NCBI RefSeq assembly: GCF_001546115.1
Contig: NZ_KQ955208.1
Span: forward strand, 271,452 to 335,451
Direction: 5' to 3'
Source of the DNA: Paracoccus aminovorans
GTDB lineage: Bacteria > Pseudomonadota > Alphaproteobacteria > Rhodobacterales > Rhodobacteraceae
Length of the DNA stretch: 64,000 nucleotides
Shown: piece by piece, positions 1 to 8,859 of the stretch
Numbering within the stretch: the stretch's first letter is position 1
How the letters are laid out: each line of letters opens with the position of its first letter
The notes under the pieces: generated by a model
What the model was told of the DNA's origin: nothing
Databases searched by the model: none
What the model saw: only the letters and a program-made list of their open reading frames with translations
Position numbers and translations under genes: made by a program

Positions 1-171
1 ACCGACATTCCCGGCGCCGCGGGCGAGGGGATCGACGCGCTCTTCGTCACCGGCGGGCTGGCGGCGGCCGAATTCGGCCCCGACGTGGAAAACCCCGACC
101 CGGCCATGCTCGAGGAATGGCTGGCGATGCGGGCCGAGGCCCCGCGCTACAGCATCGGCCGGCTGCGCTGA
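1..171 (+). CDS. C-terminal end of a HAD-superfamily class IIA hydrolase (TIGR01459-like), truncated by the window edge
   Basis: Frame 1 is open from the first base to a TGA at 169-171 and gives 56 residues. It contains TDIPGAAGEGIDALFVTGG, which resembles the last conserved block of HAD-IIA phosphatases (a TDI.GA...G..TLFV-type motif that helps bind the metal and phosphate). Members of the TIGR01459 subgroup are alphaproteobacterial sugar-phosphatase-like proteins of unknown substrate. The start and catalytic DxD region lie outside the window, so only the family can be named. A hairpin terminator follows immediately. Confidence 0.65.
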   Translation, partial: TDIPGAAGEGIDALFVTGGLAAAEFGPDVENPDPAMLEEWLAMRAEAPRYSIGRLR

Positions 172-176
172 GCTGC

Positions 177-209
177 AAAACGGGCCGGTAATAATCGGTC
201 CGTTTTTTG
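177..209 (+). terminator. Rho-independent terminator after the HAD hydrolase gene
   Basis: An 8-bp stem, ACGGGCCG (180-187) with CGGTCCGT (196-203, one G-T pair), closes an 8-nt loop and runs into a T6 tract at 203-208. It lies 9 bases after the stop codon and separates this gene from the MaoC gene downstream. Confidence 0.8.
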
Positions 210-284
210 TCAGGATGCATTATTTTATTGCGCGAGGCCTCCGGTGCTGCTATGCAGCATGAAGCTACTCACCGGGGGCATTGA

Positions 285-731
285 ATGATGCTGGACAATC
301 TTCCGCGCGGCACCATCGTCATTGAGGATCTGGAAGTCGGGATGATGCGCTACCTGCAAAAGGTGGTGACGGACGAGGATATCGAGATGTTCGCGGCCGT
401 CTCGACCGACCGCAACCCGGTGCATCTGGACGAGGATTACGCCCGCGACACCATCTTCGAGGGGCGCATCGCCCATGGCATGCTGACTGCCGGGCTGATC
501 TCGGCGGTGATCGGCGAACAGCTGCCCGGCCATGGCACGGTCTACCTGGGCCAGACGCTGAAATTCATGGCCCCGGTGCGCCCCGGCGACCTGGTGCGGG
601 CCGAGGTGACGGTCGATGCCATCGACCACGCGAAACGCCGCGTGACCCTTGCAACCCGCTGCCTTGTCGGTGATACGGTCGTTCTGAAAGGCGAGGCGGT
701 CGTTCTGGCGCCAAGCCGCAAATTCGACTGA
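285..731 (+). CDS. MaoC-family (R)-specific enoyl-CoA hydratase
   Basis: The 148-residue protein is a single hot-dog fold MaoC-like dehydratase. It carries the hydratase-2 signature TDRNPVHLDEDYA at residues 41-53, with the catalytic Asp42 and His47, followed by the glycine-rich GRIAHGML segment. Members hydrate trans-2-enoyl-CoA to (R)-3-hydroxyacyl-CoA, feeding beta-oxidation intermediates into polyhydroxyalkanoate or other acyl pathways. Length is normal for PhaJ-type enzymes. Two adjacent ATG codons (285 and 288) could serve as start, and no strong Shine-Dalgarno sequence decides between them. It stands alone behind a terminator, 32 bp before ribF. The exact acyl substrate cannot be read from sequence. 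Confidence 0.85.
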   Translation: MMLDNLPRGTIVIEDLEVGMMRYLQKVVTDEDIEMFAAVSTDRNPVHLDEDYARDTIFEGRIAHGMLTAGLISAVIGEQLPGHGTVYLGQTLKFMAPVRPGDLVRAEVTVDAIDHAKRRVTLATRCLVGDTVVLKGEAVVLAPSRKFD

Positions 732-763
732 CCGGGCCGGTCTGCGGCCCACCGGGGGGCCGC

Positions 764-1693
764 TTGCGCATCCATCACGACTGGAAAGCCTTGCCGCTCG
801 ATGCCCGTGGCGCGAGCGTCGCCATGGGCAATTTCGACGGCGTGCACCTGGGGCACCGCTCCGTCATCGACGCCGCCCGCGCCGCCTGCGACGCGCCCCT
901 GGGCGTCATCACCTTCGAGCCGCATCCGCGCCAGTTCTTCGCCGGCGATGGCCCGGCCTTCCGGTTGATGAACGCGGAATCGCGCGCGAACCGGCTGGCG
1001 CGGCTGGGGGTCGATCACCTGTATGAACTGCCCTTCGACGCGGTGCTGGCCGGCTTCGCGCCCGAGGATTTCGCCCGCGAGGTGCTGGTCGGCGGCCTTG
1101 GCATCCGCCATGTCACCGTCGGCGCCGATTTCTGCTTCGGCCGCCAACGCTCGGGCAGCGCGCAGACGCTGACCCAACTCGGGGCCGAGCTGGGCTTCGG
1201 CGTCACCGTCGCGCCGCTGATCGGCGACGGCGCGGTCGAATACAGCTCGACCGCGATCCGCCAGGCCCTGGCCCAGGGCCGCACCCGCGACGCCGAGCGC
1301 ATGCTGGGCCACTGGCACCGCATCGACGGCGAGGTGCTGCATGGCGACAAGCGCGGCCGCGACCTGGGCTATCCCACCGCGAACATGGCGGTCGAGGGGC
1401 TGCACCTGCCGCAGCTCGGGGTCTATGCCGTGCTGGTCGACGTGCTGACCGGCCCGGACCGCGGCAGCTACAAGGGCGTGGCCAGCCTGGGCGTGCGGCC
1501 GATGTTCGGGGTGAACCGCCCGAACCTGGAAGTGCATATCTTCGACTTCAACGCCGACCTCTATGGCCAGCACCTGTCGGTGGCGCTGGTCGAATACCTG
1601 CGCCCCGAGGCCAGGTTCGACAGCCTCGATGCGCTGGTGGCGCAGATGGACCGCGACAGCCAGAGCGCGCGCGAGATCCTGGCGACCCGCTGA
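764..1693 (+). CDS. ribF: Bifunctional riboflavin kinase / FMN adenylyltransferase
   Basis: The 309-residue enzyme makes FMN and then FAD from riboflavin. The N-terminal adenylyltransferase domain has GNFDGVHLGH at about residues 22-31 (nucleotide-binding HxGH-type motif). The C-terminal flavokinase domain begins near residue 185 and shows GDKRGRDLGYPTANM. Translation must start at the TTG at 764: the purine-rich AGE-like stretch GGGGGG at 754-759 sits just upstream and no in-frame ATG precedes the conserved GNFDG motif. Its stop overlaps the start of the next gene by one base (TGATG), so it is translationally coupled to the Cys-cluster gene. Confidence 0.95.
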   Translation: MRIHHDWKALPLDARGASVAMGNFDGVHLGHRSVIDAARAACDAPLGVITFEPHPRQFFAGDGPAFRLMNAESRANRLARLGVDHLYELPFDAVLAGFAPEDFAREVLVGGLGIRHVTVGADFCFGRQRSGSAQTLTQLGAELGFGVTVAPLIGDGAVEYSSTAIRQALAQGRTRDAERMLGHWHRIDGEVLHGDKRGRDLGYPTANMAVEGLHLPQLGVYAVLVDVLTGPDRGSYKGVASLGVRPMFGVNRPNLEVHIFDFNADLYGQHLSVALVEYLRPEARFDSLDALVAQMDRDSQSAREILATR

Positions 1694-2133
1694 TGCGCCC
1701 CAAGTTCTGGGAACTGCCGCTGAAAAACCTCGACAAGGCGGAATGGGAGGCGCTCTGCGACGGCTGCGGCAAATGCTGCCTCAACAAGATCGAATACGAG
1801 GACTCCGGCGAGCTGGCCTTTACCCGGGTCGCCTGCCGGTTGCTGGACGGCGAAAGCTGCCAATGCTCCAGCTACCCGAACCGCCATGATTTCGTTCCCG
1901 ATTGCGTCGTCCTGACCCCGAAGAAGCTGCGCGAGATCGCCTGGTGGCTGCCCGCGACCTGCGCCTACAGGTTGCGTGCCGAGGGCAAGCCGCTCTACGA
2001 CTGGCACTATCTGATCTCGGGGGACCGCGAATCGATCCATCGCGCCGGCGCCTCGGTGCGCGGCTGGACCGTCAGCGAGACCTCGGTGACCGAGGACGAC
2101 TGGGACGATTACATCATCGAGGATCTGTCATGA
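1693..2133 (+). CDS. YcgN/UPF0260-family cysteine-cluster protein
   Basis: The 146-residue protein belongs to the YkgJ/YcgN cysteine-cluster group, whose members carry a predicted Fe-S or zinc cluster and have no established reaction. Visible ligands are Cys22, Cys25, Cys28 and Cys29 in LCDGCGKCCLNK, then Cys48 and the CQCSSYPNR segment near residue 54. The family signature CAYRL and WH.L..GD region follow at about 90-110. The length is usual for the family. It overlaps ribF by one base and the threonine aldolase by four bases (ATGA), so the three form one translational unit. Confidence 0.85.
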   Translation: MRPKFWELPLKNLDKAEWEALCDGCGKCCLNKIEYEDSGELAFTRVACRLLDGESCQCSSYPNRHDFVPDCVVLTPKKLREIAWWLPATCAYRLRAEGKPLYDWHYLISGDRESIHRAGASVRGWTVSETSVTEDDWDDYIIEDLS

Positions 2134-3173
2134 ATTTTGCCTCGGACAATGCCGGCGGCGTGCATCCCCGGATCATGGCGGCCCTGGCGGCGGCGAACGA
2201 GGGTCATGTCCCCTCCTACGGCGCGGATCGCATCACCCAGGCGGCGCAGGACCGGGTGCGGGAACTCTTCGACGCGCCCGAGGCGGCGGTGCATTTCGTG
2301 ACCTCGGGCACGGCGGCCAATGCGCTGTCGCTGTCGCTCTTGGCGCCGGGCTGGGGCAAGGTCTTCTGCCACGAGACCGCGCATATCCAGACCAGCGAGA
2401 CCGGCGCGCCCGAGTTCTTCACCGGCGGCGCCAAGCTGGTGGGCATTCCCGGCACCGGCGGCAAGATCACCCCCGAGGCACTGGCCGAGACGCTGGTGGC
2501 GCATGGCCGCGAAGGCGTGCATGCCGGGGTCAATGCCGCGCTGTCCCTGACCAACGCCACCGAATGGGGCACCGCCTACAGCCCCGACGAGGTCGCGGCG
2601 CTGGCGTCCATCGCCCGCGACGCCGGCCTGGGCGTCCACATGGACGGCGCGCGTTTCGCCAATGCGCTGGCGGGCCTCGACGTGGCGCCGGCCGACCTGA
2701 CCTGGCGCGCCGGCGTCGACATCCTGTCGCTGGGCGCGACCAAGAACGGCTGCATGGCGGTCGAGGCGGTGGTGATCTTCGACCCGGCCAGGTCCGAGGA
2801 ATTCGGCTTTCGCCGCAAGCGCGGCGGCGGGCTGGTCTCGAAGCACCGCTTCCTGTCGGCGCAGGTTCTGGGCTGGCTCGAGGGCGACCTGTGGCTGCAA
2901 CTGGCGCGCCACGCCAATGCCATGGCGCATGAGCTGGCGCTGGGGCTGTCGCGGCTGCCGGGCGTGCGCATCGACCAGCGGGTCGAGACCAACGCGGTCT
3001 TTGCCACCATCCCGCGCGAGCTGCATCGCCGGGCCTGCGCCAGCGGCATCTGCTATCACCTCTGGCCGCATACCCAGGACGAGACGGGCGAGGATCCGGT
3101 CAGCATCCGGCTGGTCTGCGGCTGGGACACGCGGCTGGAGGATGTCGAGGACGCGCTGCGGGCGCTGGCCTAG
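2130..3173 (+). CDS. Low-specificity L-threonine aldolase (beta-eliminating lyase family)
   Basis: This 347-residue fold-type I PLP enzyme cleaves threonine or allo-threonine to glycine and acetaldehyde. The N-terminus has FASDNAGGVHP, the substrate-binding loop of the family, and the PLP Schiff-base lysine is K205 in LGATKNG. VHMDGARFANAL at about 169-180 supplies the Asp that pairs with the PLP nitrogen. The ATG at 2130 overlaps the previous stop (ATGA) and puts the conserved start in place; an upstream extension in the same frame lacks similarity and is rejected. Its stop lies in a CTAG shared with the convergent cinA gene. Confidence 0.9.
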   Translation: MNFASDNAGGVHPRIMAALAAANEGHVPSYGADRITQAAQDRVRELFDAPEAAVHFVTSGTAANALSLSLLAPGWGKVFCHETAHIQTSETGAPEFFTGGAKLVGIPGTGGKITPEALAETLVAHGREGVHAGVNAALSLTNATEWGTAYSPDEVAALASIARDAGLGVHMDGARFANALAGLDVAPADLTWRAGVDILSLGATKNGCMAVEAVVIFDPARSEEFGFRRKRGGGLVSKHRFLSAQVLGWLEGDLWLQLARHANAMAHELALGLSRLPGVRIDQRVETNAVFATIPRELHRRACASGICYHLWPHTQDETGEDPVSIRLVCGWDTRLEDVEDALRALA

Positions 3174-3637
3174 CGCAGCGCGGCCGCCAGCAGTGCCAGC
3201 GCATGCGCGACCGTCGCGGCCCGCACCTCGGCCCGGCCGCGCGGGCCGAACTCGACCGTCTCGGTCCTGACGCCCGCCGCATCGGCGATGCCGAAACAGA
3301 CCCGGCCCTCGGGCTTGTGCTCGGAGCCGCCCGGCCCGGCGATGCCCGTCACCGCCACGGCGATGCCGGCACGGGACCGCGCCAGCGCGCCGGCCGCCAT
3401 CTCGGCCGCGATCTCCTCGCTGACGGCGCCATGGGCTTCCAGCGTCTCGGGGCGGATGCCCAGCATCTCGACCTTGGCGGCGTTGGAATAGGTGACGAAG
3501 CCGCGATCGACCGCATCCGACGAGCCCGGCACATCGGTCAGCCGACCGGCGATCAGTCCGCCGGTGCAGCTTTCGGCGGTGGCGATCATCACGCCGCGCC
3601 GGCGTGCCAGGTCGAGGACAAGGGCGGGATCGGTCAC
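3170..3637 (-). CDS. cinA: CinA-family nicotinamide-nucleotide amidohydrolase (stand-alone C-terminal domain)
   Basis: The 155-residue protein is a CinA C-terminal domain alone (PncC type), which deamidates NMN to NaMN in pyridine nucleotide recycling. Diagnostic stretches are TAESCTGGLIAGRLTDVPGSS near residue 19 and VAVTGIAGPGGS near 94. I place the start at GTG 3637, because it overlaps the pgpA stop as GTGA and gives an N-terminus of family length; the frame stays open upstream but only as a shadow of pgpA. The N-terminal MoCF-like domain of full-length CinA is absent, which is normal for PncC-type members. It is the last gene of ispDF-pgpA-cinA. Confidence 0.88.
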   Translation of the reverse strand: MTDPALVLDLARRRGVMIATAESCTGGLIAGRLTDVPGSSDAVDRGFVTYSNAAKVEMLGIRPETLEAHGAVSEEIAAEMAAGALARSRAGIAVAVTGIAGPGGSEHKPEGRVCFGIADAAGVRTETVEFGPRGRAEVRAATVAHALALLAAALR

Positions 3638-4131
3638 AGCATCGGCTCCAGCACGGCATGGTAAAGCCCGGCCAGGATGACCGAGGCCACGCCGGCGAAC
3701 AAGCCCGCCCACAGGTCGTCCAGCATCAGCCCGGTCGCGTCGCCCCTGCGGTCGGCGCGTCCGACCAGCCAGGGCTTCCAGATGTCGAACAGCCGGAACA
3801 GCAGGAAGGGCGCGACATAGCCCGGCCAGGCGTCGAGGATCGAGGCGCCTTGCCGCGCCAGCGGGATCACCGTGAAGCTCATCGCCAGCCATTGCCCGGC
3901 GACCTCGTCGATCACCACCCAGGACGGGTCCTTGTCGGCGCTGACCGCCAGCACGCGCGGCACCGCCCAGAAGCCCAGGACGGTCGCCAGCACGAAGCCT
4001 GCCGGCACCAGCCAGGGCGAAAGCCATTCGTAGGCCACGACCCCCAGCACCACGGCGGCGGCCGAGCCCCAGGTGCCGGGTGCGGGCTTCAGCCGGCCGA
4101 TGCCGAAGAATGTGGCGATCAGTCTCTCCAT
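3634..4131 (-). CDS. pgpA: Phosphatidylglycerophosphatase A
   Basis: The 165-residue inner-membrane enzyme dephosphorylates phosphatidylglycerol phosphate to phosphatidylglycerol. It has the PgpA signatures GTWGSA near residue 19, VIDEVAGQW near 74 and the acidic GDATGLMLDDLWAG near 125, whose Asp residues bind magnesium. Several hydrophobic segments are visible. The gene begins 4 bp after the ispDF stop and ends overlapping the cinA start, so all three are co-transcribed. Length and motifs are typical. Confidence 0.93.
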   Translation of the reverse strand: MERLIATFFGIGRLKPAPGTWGSAAAVVLGVVAYEWLSPWLVPAGFVLATVLGFWAVPRVLAVSADKDPSWVVIDEVAGQWLAMSFTVIPLARQGASILDAWPGYVAPFLLFRLFDIWKPWLVGRADRRGDATGLMLDDLWAGLFAGVASVILAGLYHAVLEPML

Positions 4132-4135
4132 GGCG

Positions 4136-5278
4136 TCACCTGCGGATCAGGGTTGCGGTGGCGATGGCGGCGATGCCTTCCTCGCGCCCGGTAAAGCCCA
4201 GCCGTTCCGAGGTGGTGGCCTTGACGCTGATGCGGTCGAACTCGACGCCGGTGATCTCGGACAGGCGCAGCGCCATGGCGCCGGCATGGGGGCCGACCTT
4301 GGGCCGCTCGCAGATCAGCGTCACGTCGGCATTCGAGATCTCATAACCCATCTGCCGCGCCAGCTCCGCGGCGTGGCGCAGAAAGATATGGCTCTCGGCC
4401 CCCTTCCATTGCGGGTCCGAGGGCGGGAAATGCCGGCCGATGTCGCCCTGCGCCAGCGCGCCATAGATCGCGTCGGTCAGCGCGTGCATGCCCACATCGG
4501 CGTCGGAATGGCCCAGAAGCGTCTTGTCATGCGCGATCTTCACGCCGCACAGCCAGACATGATCGCCGGTCGTAAAGGCGTGCACGTCGAAGCCGTTGCC
4601 CAGGCGGATGTCCATGGTCCCCTCCAGAATCCGGCGCGCGCGCTTGAAATCGGCGCCATAGGTCAGTTTCAAATTGTCCTCGTCACCGGGCGTCACCGTG
4701 ACCGGGATGCCGGCGCGGATTGCTAACTCGACGTCGTCGGCGGCGTCGGTCGGGCCGGCGCGATGCGCGGCCAGGATCGGCGCCAGCGCGAAACCCTGCG
4801 GGGTCTGGGCGCGATAAAGCCCGTCGCGCGCGGCGGTGGCCTGCACGAGACCGCCCTCGGCCCGCCACAGCGCATCGGTGACGGGCAGGGCGGGCGCGGC
4901 GGCGGGCGCGCCTTGGGCCAGCGCCTGCACCACGGCCTCGATCACCGTGGGGGAAACCAGCGGCCGGGCGCCGTCATGGATCAGCACATGCGTCACGCCG
5001 CTGCCGGACAGGCTTTCCAGCGCCGCGCGCACGCTTTCGGCGCGGGTGGCGCCGCCGGCGACCAGCGTCACCGGCCCGGACAGCTCGGCCACGCCGCGCG
5101 CCATGTCCTCGGGCGCCAGCGTCACCACGATGCGCGGAAAATCCGCGAAGGCCGCGATGCTGCGCGCCAGCACCGTGGCGCCGGACAGCCTGCGCCATTG
5201 CTTGGGCAACCCCGCGCCCGCGCGGGTGCCGCGGCCGGCGGCGGTGATGATGACGGCATATGTGTCGGGTATTCTCAT
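4136..5278 (-). CDS. ispDF: Bifunctional MEP cytidylyltransferase / MECDP synthase
   Basis: The 380-residue fusion carries out two steps of the non-mevalonate isoprenoid pathway. The IspD domain (about 1-220) has [17 protein letters not shown] near residue 9 and the HDGARPLVS motif. The IspF domain (about 225-380) begins with [11 protein letters not shown] and has [18 protein letters not shown], whose His and Asp bind the catalytic metal. Such fusions are typical of alphaproteobacteria. The start at 5278 ([15 protein letters not shown]) is preferred over an in-frame upstream ATG, because the extra 29 residues have no family counterpart. It is divergent from rpiA across a 158-bp gap. Confidence 0.95.
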   Translation of the reverse strand: MRIPDTYAVIITAAGRGTRAGAGLPKQWRRLSGATVLARSIAAFADFPRIVVTLAPEDMARGVAELSGPVTLVAGGATRAESVRAALESLSGSGVTHVLIHDGARPLVSPTVIEAVVQALAQGAPAAAPALPVTDALWRAEGGLVQATAARDGLYRAQTPQGFALAPILAAHRAGPTDAADDVELAIRAGIPVTVTPGDEDNLKLTYGADFKRARRILEGTMDIRLGNGFDVHAFTTGDHVWLCGVKIAHDKTLLGHSDADVGMHALTDAIYGALAQGDIGRHFPPSDPQWKGAESHIFLRHAAELARQMGYEISNADVTLICERPKVGPHAGAMALRLSEITGVEFDRISVKATTSERLGFTGREEGIAAIATATLIRR

Positions 5279-5436
5279 GGCGGCAAGCTTTAGGTCAGCC
5301 GCCCGCGCGAGGCAATCGCCAGCGCCGCCCGCGTATTGCCGCAGGGGAAAATCGCCGCCGGCCATGGCCCAGGCGCGCGCTTTCGTCCTATAAGATTCGC
5401 GACCGCCCGCGACGGGCCCCTGCCAAGGATTTCGCC

Positions 5437-6162
5437 ATGACCGACCCCGCCCAGACCGATCTTTCCAAGGACGCCGCCGCGCGCGCTGCCGTGGCGCTGG
5501 TCCAGCCCGGCATGCGGCTGGGCCTGGGCACCGGCTCGACCGCCGCGATCTTCGTGCGCCGCCTGGCGCAGCGGGTCGCCGAGGAAGGGTTCGATCTGCG
5601 CTGCGCCGCGACCTCGAAGGCCACGGCCGAGCTTGCGACCTCGCTGGGCCTCAGGGTCGAGGATCTGAACGACATCGGCTGGCTCGACCTGACCATCGAC
5701 GGCGCCGACGAGGTCGACCCGGACCTGAACCTGATCAAGGGCGGCGGCGCGGCGCATCTGCGCGAAAAGATCGTCGCCACCGCCTCGGACCGCATGGTGG
5801 TGATCGCGGACCAGGGCAAGGTCGTGGACCGGCTCGGCGCCTTCCACCTGCCGGTCGAGGTGATTCCCTTCGGCTGCCAGACCACCAAGACGCAGATCCA
5901 GCGCGCGCTGGACGACCTGGGGCTGACGCATCGCCCGATCCTGCTGCGCAAGCGCGACGGCGAAACCCTGCTGACGGATGAGGGCAACTACATCCTCGAC
6001 CTCGCGCTGGAAACGATCCCGGACCCGCAGGCGCTGGCGCGGCGGCTTTCGGCCATCGCCGGGGTGGTTGAACACGGGCTGTTCCTGAATATCTGCCAGC
6101 TTGCGATCATCGGCTGTCCCGACGGTTCGGTGGTGGAACTGCTGCGTGAGGATATCGAATGA
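5437..6162 (+). CDS. rpiA: Ribose-5-phosphate isomerase A
   Basis: The 241-residue RpiA interconverts ribose 5-phosphate and ribulose 5-phosphate in the pentose phosphate pathway. GLGTGSTA near residue 29 binds phosphate, and [19 protein letters not shown] near 88 holds the catalytic acids and lysine. The ATG at 5437 matches the normal family N-terminus; the frame extends upstream without similarity. Its end overlaps gor by four bases (ATGA), so isomerase and glutathione reductase are coupled. Both serve NADPH and redox balance, which may explain the pairing. Confidence 0.95.
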   Translation: MTDPAQTDLSKDAAARAAVALVQPGMRLGLGTGSTAAIFVRRLAQRVAEEGFDLRCAATSKATAELATSLGLRVEDLNDIGWLDLTIDGADEVDPDLNLIKGGGAAHLREKIVATASDRMVVIADQGKVVDRLGAFHLPVEVIPFGCQTTKTQIQRALDDLGLTHRPILLRKRDGETLLTDEGNYILDLALETIPDPQALARRLSAIAGVVEHGLFLNICQLAIIGCPDGSVVELLREDIE

Positions 6163-7559
6163 CTTTCGACTATGACCTGTTCGTCATCGGCGGCGGCTCG
6201 GGCGGGGTGCGCGCGGCGCGCATCGCGGCCAGCGAATACGGCGCCCGCGTCGGCCTGGCCGAGGAAAGCCGCATGGGCGGCACCTGCGTCATCCGTGGCT
6301 GCGTGCCCAAGAAGCTGATGATCTTCGCCAGCCAGGCCGAGGCCCATGCCGCCGAGGCGCGCGGCTATGGCTGGCAGACCGCCGGCGCCGGCGCCTTCGA
6401 CTGGACCATGTTCCGCCACAAGCTGGATGCCGAGCTGACCCGGCTGGAAGGGGCCTATACCGGCGGCCTGGCCGCCGCGAACGTGGACATCCACAAACAG
6501 CGTGCACGGCTGGCCGATGCCCATACCGTCGAACTGGCCGACGGCCAGCGCCTGACCGCCAAGCATATCCTGATCGCGGCCGGCGGCCGGCCCGCGCTGC
6601 CCGGCATCGAGGGCGAGGAGCTGGGGCTGATCTCGGACGACCTGTTCCTGCTGGACGACCTGCCGGGCCGGGTGCTGGTGGTGGGCGGCGGCTTCATCGC
6701 CTGCGAATTCGCCACCATCCTGCAGGGCCTGGGCTGCCAGACCACGCTGTCCTATCGCGGCGACGCGGTGCTGCGCGGCTTCGACGGCGAGATGCGCCGC
6801 CATGCCACCGAGCAGCTGCGCATGATCGGCGTGGACCTGCGGCTGGAAAGCAACCCGGTCCGGCTGGCGGCCGAGGGCGAGGCGCGCCGCGTCGATTTCG
6901 CCGATGGCAGCAGCGAAGTCTTCGACGCGGTGATCTTCGCCACCGGCCGCGCGCCCTATACCAAGGGGCTGGGGCTGGAACAGGCCGGCGTCAGGCTGGG
7001 CCGCAAGGGCGAGATCGTGGTGGACGAATGGTCGCAAAGCTCGGTGCCCTCGATCTATGCCGTGGGCGATGTGACCGACCGGGTGAACCTGACCCCGGTC
7101 GCGATCCGCGAGGGCCACAGCTTCGCCGATACCGTCTTTGGCGCCAAGCCGCGCAAGGTCGATCACGGCCTGGTCGCCAGCGCCGTCTATACCCGCCCGC
7201 ACGAGCTGGCGACGGTCGGCCTGACCGAAGAGGAAGCCGCCGCGCGCGGCCCGGCGCTGGTCTATGTCGCCAGCTTCCGGCCGATGCGCTCGCTTTTCGC
7301 GGGCTCGGACGCACGGGCGGCGATGAAGCTGATCGTGGATGCCGAGACCGACAGGGTGCTTGGCTGCCACATCTTCGGACCCGAGGCCGGCGAGATGATC
7401 CAGATGGTCGCGATCCCCATGGGCATGGGCGCCACCAAGGCCGATTTCGACGCGGCGATCGCCGTGCATCCGACGCTGGCCGAGGAGCTGGTGACCATGC
7501 GCAAGCCCACGCGCCGCGTCGGCGATGACAATTCCGACAAAGCCGACGCATCGGCTTGA
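6159..7559 (+). CDS. gor: Glutathione-disulfide reductase
   Basis: The 466-residue flavoprotein reduces oxidised glutathione with NADPH. The FAD-binding GGGSGGVRAAR is at residues 11-21, and the redox-active disulfide is Cys43/Cys48 in GTCVIRGCVPKK. A second dinucleotide-binding motif VVGGGFIACEFA lies near residue 174 and ATGRAPYT near 265. The C-terminal HPTLAEELVTM provides the His-Glu pair that acts as proton donor to the partner subunit. It overlaps rpiA by four bases and is followed 61 bp later by hflK. Confidence 0.94.
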   Translation: MTFDYDLFVIGGGSGGVRAARIAASEYGARVGLAEESRMGGTCVIRGCVPKKLMIFASQAEAHAAEARGYGWQTAGAGAFDWTMFRHKLDAELTRLEGAYTGGLAAANVDIHKQRARLADAHTVELADGQRLTAKHILIAAGGRPALPGIEGEELGLISDDLFLLDDLPGRVLVVGGGFIACEFATILQGLGCQTTLSYRGDAVLRGFDGEMRRHATEQLRMIGVDLRLESNPVRLAAEGEARRVDFADGSSEVFDAVIFATGRAPYTKGLGLEQAGVRLGRKGEIVVDEWSQSSVPSIYAVGDVTDRVNLTPVAIREGHSFADTVFGAKPRKVDHGLVASAVYTRPHELATVGLTEEEAAARGPALVYVASFRPMRSLFAGSDARAAMKLIVDAETDRVLGCHIFGPEAGEMIQMVAIPMGMGATKADFDAAIAVHPTLAEELVTMRKPTRRVGDDNSDKADASA

Positions 7560-7620
7560 TTTTTCGACCGAAGGCACCAGTTTCCAACGGGAAGACACAA
7601 AAGAGCGAGGCACGAGACGG

Positions 7621-8859
7621 ATGGCGGGACAAGGCCCCTGGGGCGGCGGCGGCGGAGATGACGGCAAGGGCGGCAAGCAGCCGCCGCAGGGGGGCGACCA
7701 GAAGGGCGGTCCGCGCCCCTGGGGCAATGCCGGAGGCAACAACCAAGGCGGCCGCGACGACCGCCCGCAGGGTCCGCGCCGGGGCGAGCAGATCCCCGAG
7801 ATCGAGGAACTGGTCCGCAAGGGGCAGGACAAGCTGCGCGTGCTGATGGGCGGCAAGGGCGGCGGCGGCGGCCCCCGCGGCACCGGCCCGCGCCGTTTCG
7901 GCCCGCAATTCCAGATGAGCCGCGGCACCTGGGGCATCGGCGCGCTGGCCGTGGCCGCACTCTGGGCCTTCACCAGCTTCTACACCGTCGACGAGGGCCA
8001 GCGCTCTGTCGAACTGCTGTTCGGCCGGCCCTATGCGCTGGGCGATCCGGGCCTGAACTTCGCGCCCTGGCCGGTGGTGACCAAGGAACTGGTCCAGGTC
8101 TCGGGCGAGCGGGTGACGGAAATCGGCACCGGCCAGGCCGGGCCGAACGACAGCGGGCTGATGCTGACCCGCGACCAGAACATCGTCGACATGCAATATC
8201 AGGTGGTCTGGAACGTCTCGGACCCCGAGAAATTCCTGTTCAACCTGGCCGATCCCGACGATACCATCCGCGCCGTGGCGGAATCGGCCATGCGCGACAT
8301 CGTGGCGCGGTCGGAACTGGCGCCGATCCTGAACCGCGACCGCGAGCAGATCCGGGCCGAGCTGGAGCGCGCCGCGCAGGGCACGCTGGATTCCTATGAC
8401 TCCGGCGTCAACATCGTCCGGGTCAACCTGGCGCGCGCCGATCCGCCGCGCGAGGTGATCGACAGCTTCCGCGAGGTGCAGGCCGCCCAGCAGGAACGCG
8501 ACCGGCTGGAGAAAGAGGCCGACGCCTATGCCAACCGGGTGCTGGCCAATGCGCGCGGCGAAGCCGCCGCCGTGGTCGAGCGCGCCGAGGCCTATCGCGC
8601 CGAGGCCGTGAACAATGCCGAGGGCGAGGCCGCGCGCTTCAACTCGGTCTATGACGAATATGTCAAGGCGCCCGAGGTGACGCGGCGCCGGATGTATCTG
8701 GAAACCATGGAGAAAATTCTGGGCCAGGCGAACAAGGTCATCATCGACGGCGAGGCCGGGCAGGGCGTCGTGCCCTATCTGCCGCTCGACCAGCTGCGCA
8801 GCGGCGCCACCGGCAATGCCGGCAGCAACAATGGCACCAACAACGGGGGGAACCAGTGA
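7621..8859 (+). CDS. hflK: FtsH protease modulator, SPFH-family subunit HflK
   Basis: The 412-residue membrane protein forms with HflC the large periplasmic-facing complex that surrounds and restrains the FtsH protease. Residues 1-80 are a glycine- and arginine-rich cytoplasmic tail typical of HflK, a transmembrane segment lies near 103-121, and an SPFH/band-7 domain follows with FTSFYTVDEGQRSVELLFG. A long alanine/glutamate-rich coiled coil covers about 280-360. The ATG at 7621 is chosen over upstream in-frame codons that lie within the gor 3' end. It overlaps hflC by one base. Confidence 0.92.
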   Translation: MAGQGPWGGGGGDDGKGGKQPPQGGDQKGGPRPWGNAGGNNQGGRDDRPQGPRRGEQIPEIEELVRKGQDKLRVLMGGKGGGGGPRGTGPRRFGPQFQMSRGTWGIGALAVAALWAFTSFYTVDEGQRSVELLFGRPYALGDPGLNFAPWPVVTKELVQVSGERVTEIGTGQAGPNDSGLMLTRDQNIVDMQYQVVWNVSDPEKFLFNLADPDDTIRAVAESAMRDIVARSELAPILNRDREQIRAELERAAQGTLDSYDSGVNIVRVNLARADPPREVIDSFREVQAAQQERDRLEKEADAYANRVLANARGEAAAVVERAEAYRAEAVNNAEGEAARFNSVYDEYVKAPEVTRRRMYLETMEKILGQANKVIIDGEAGQGVVPYLPLDQLRSGATGNAGSNNGTNNGGNQ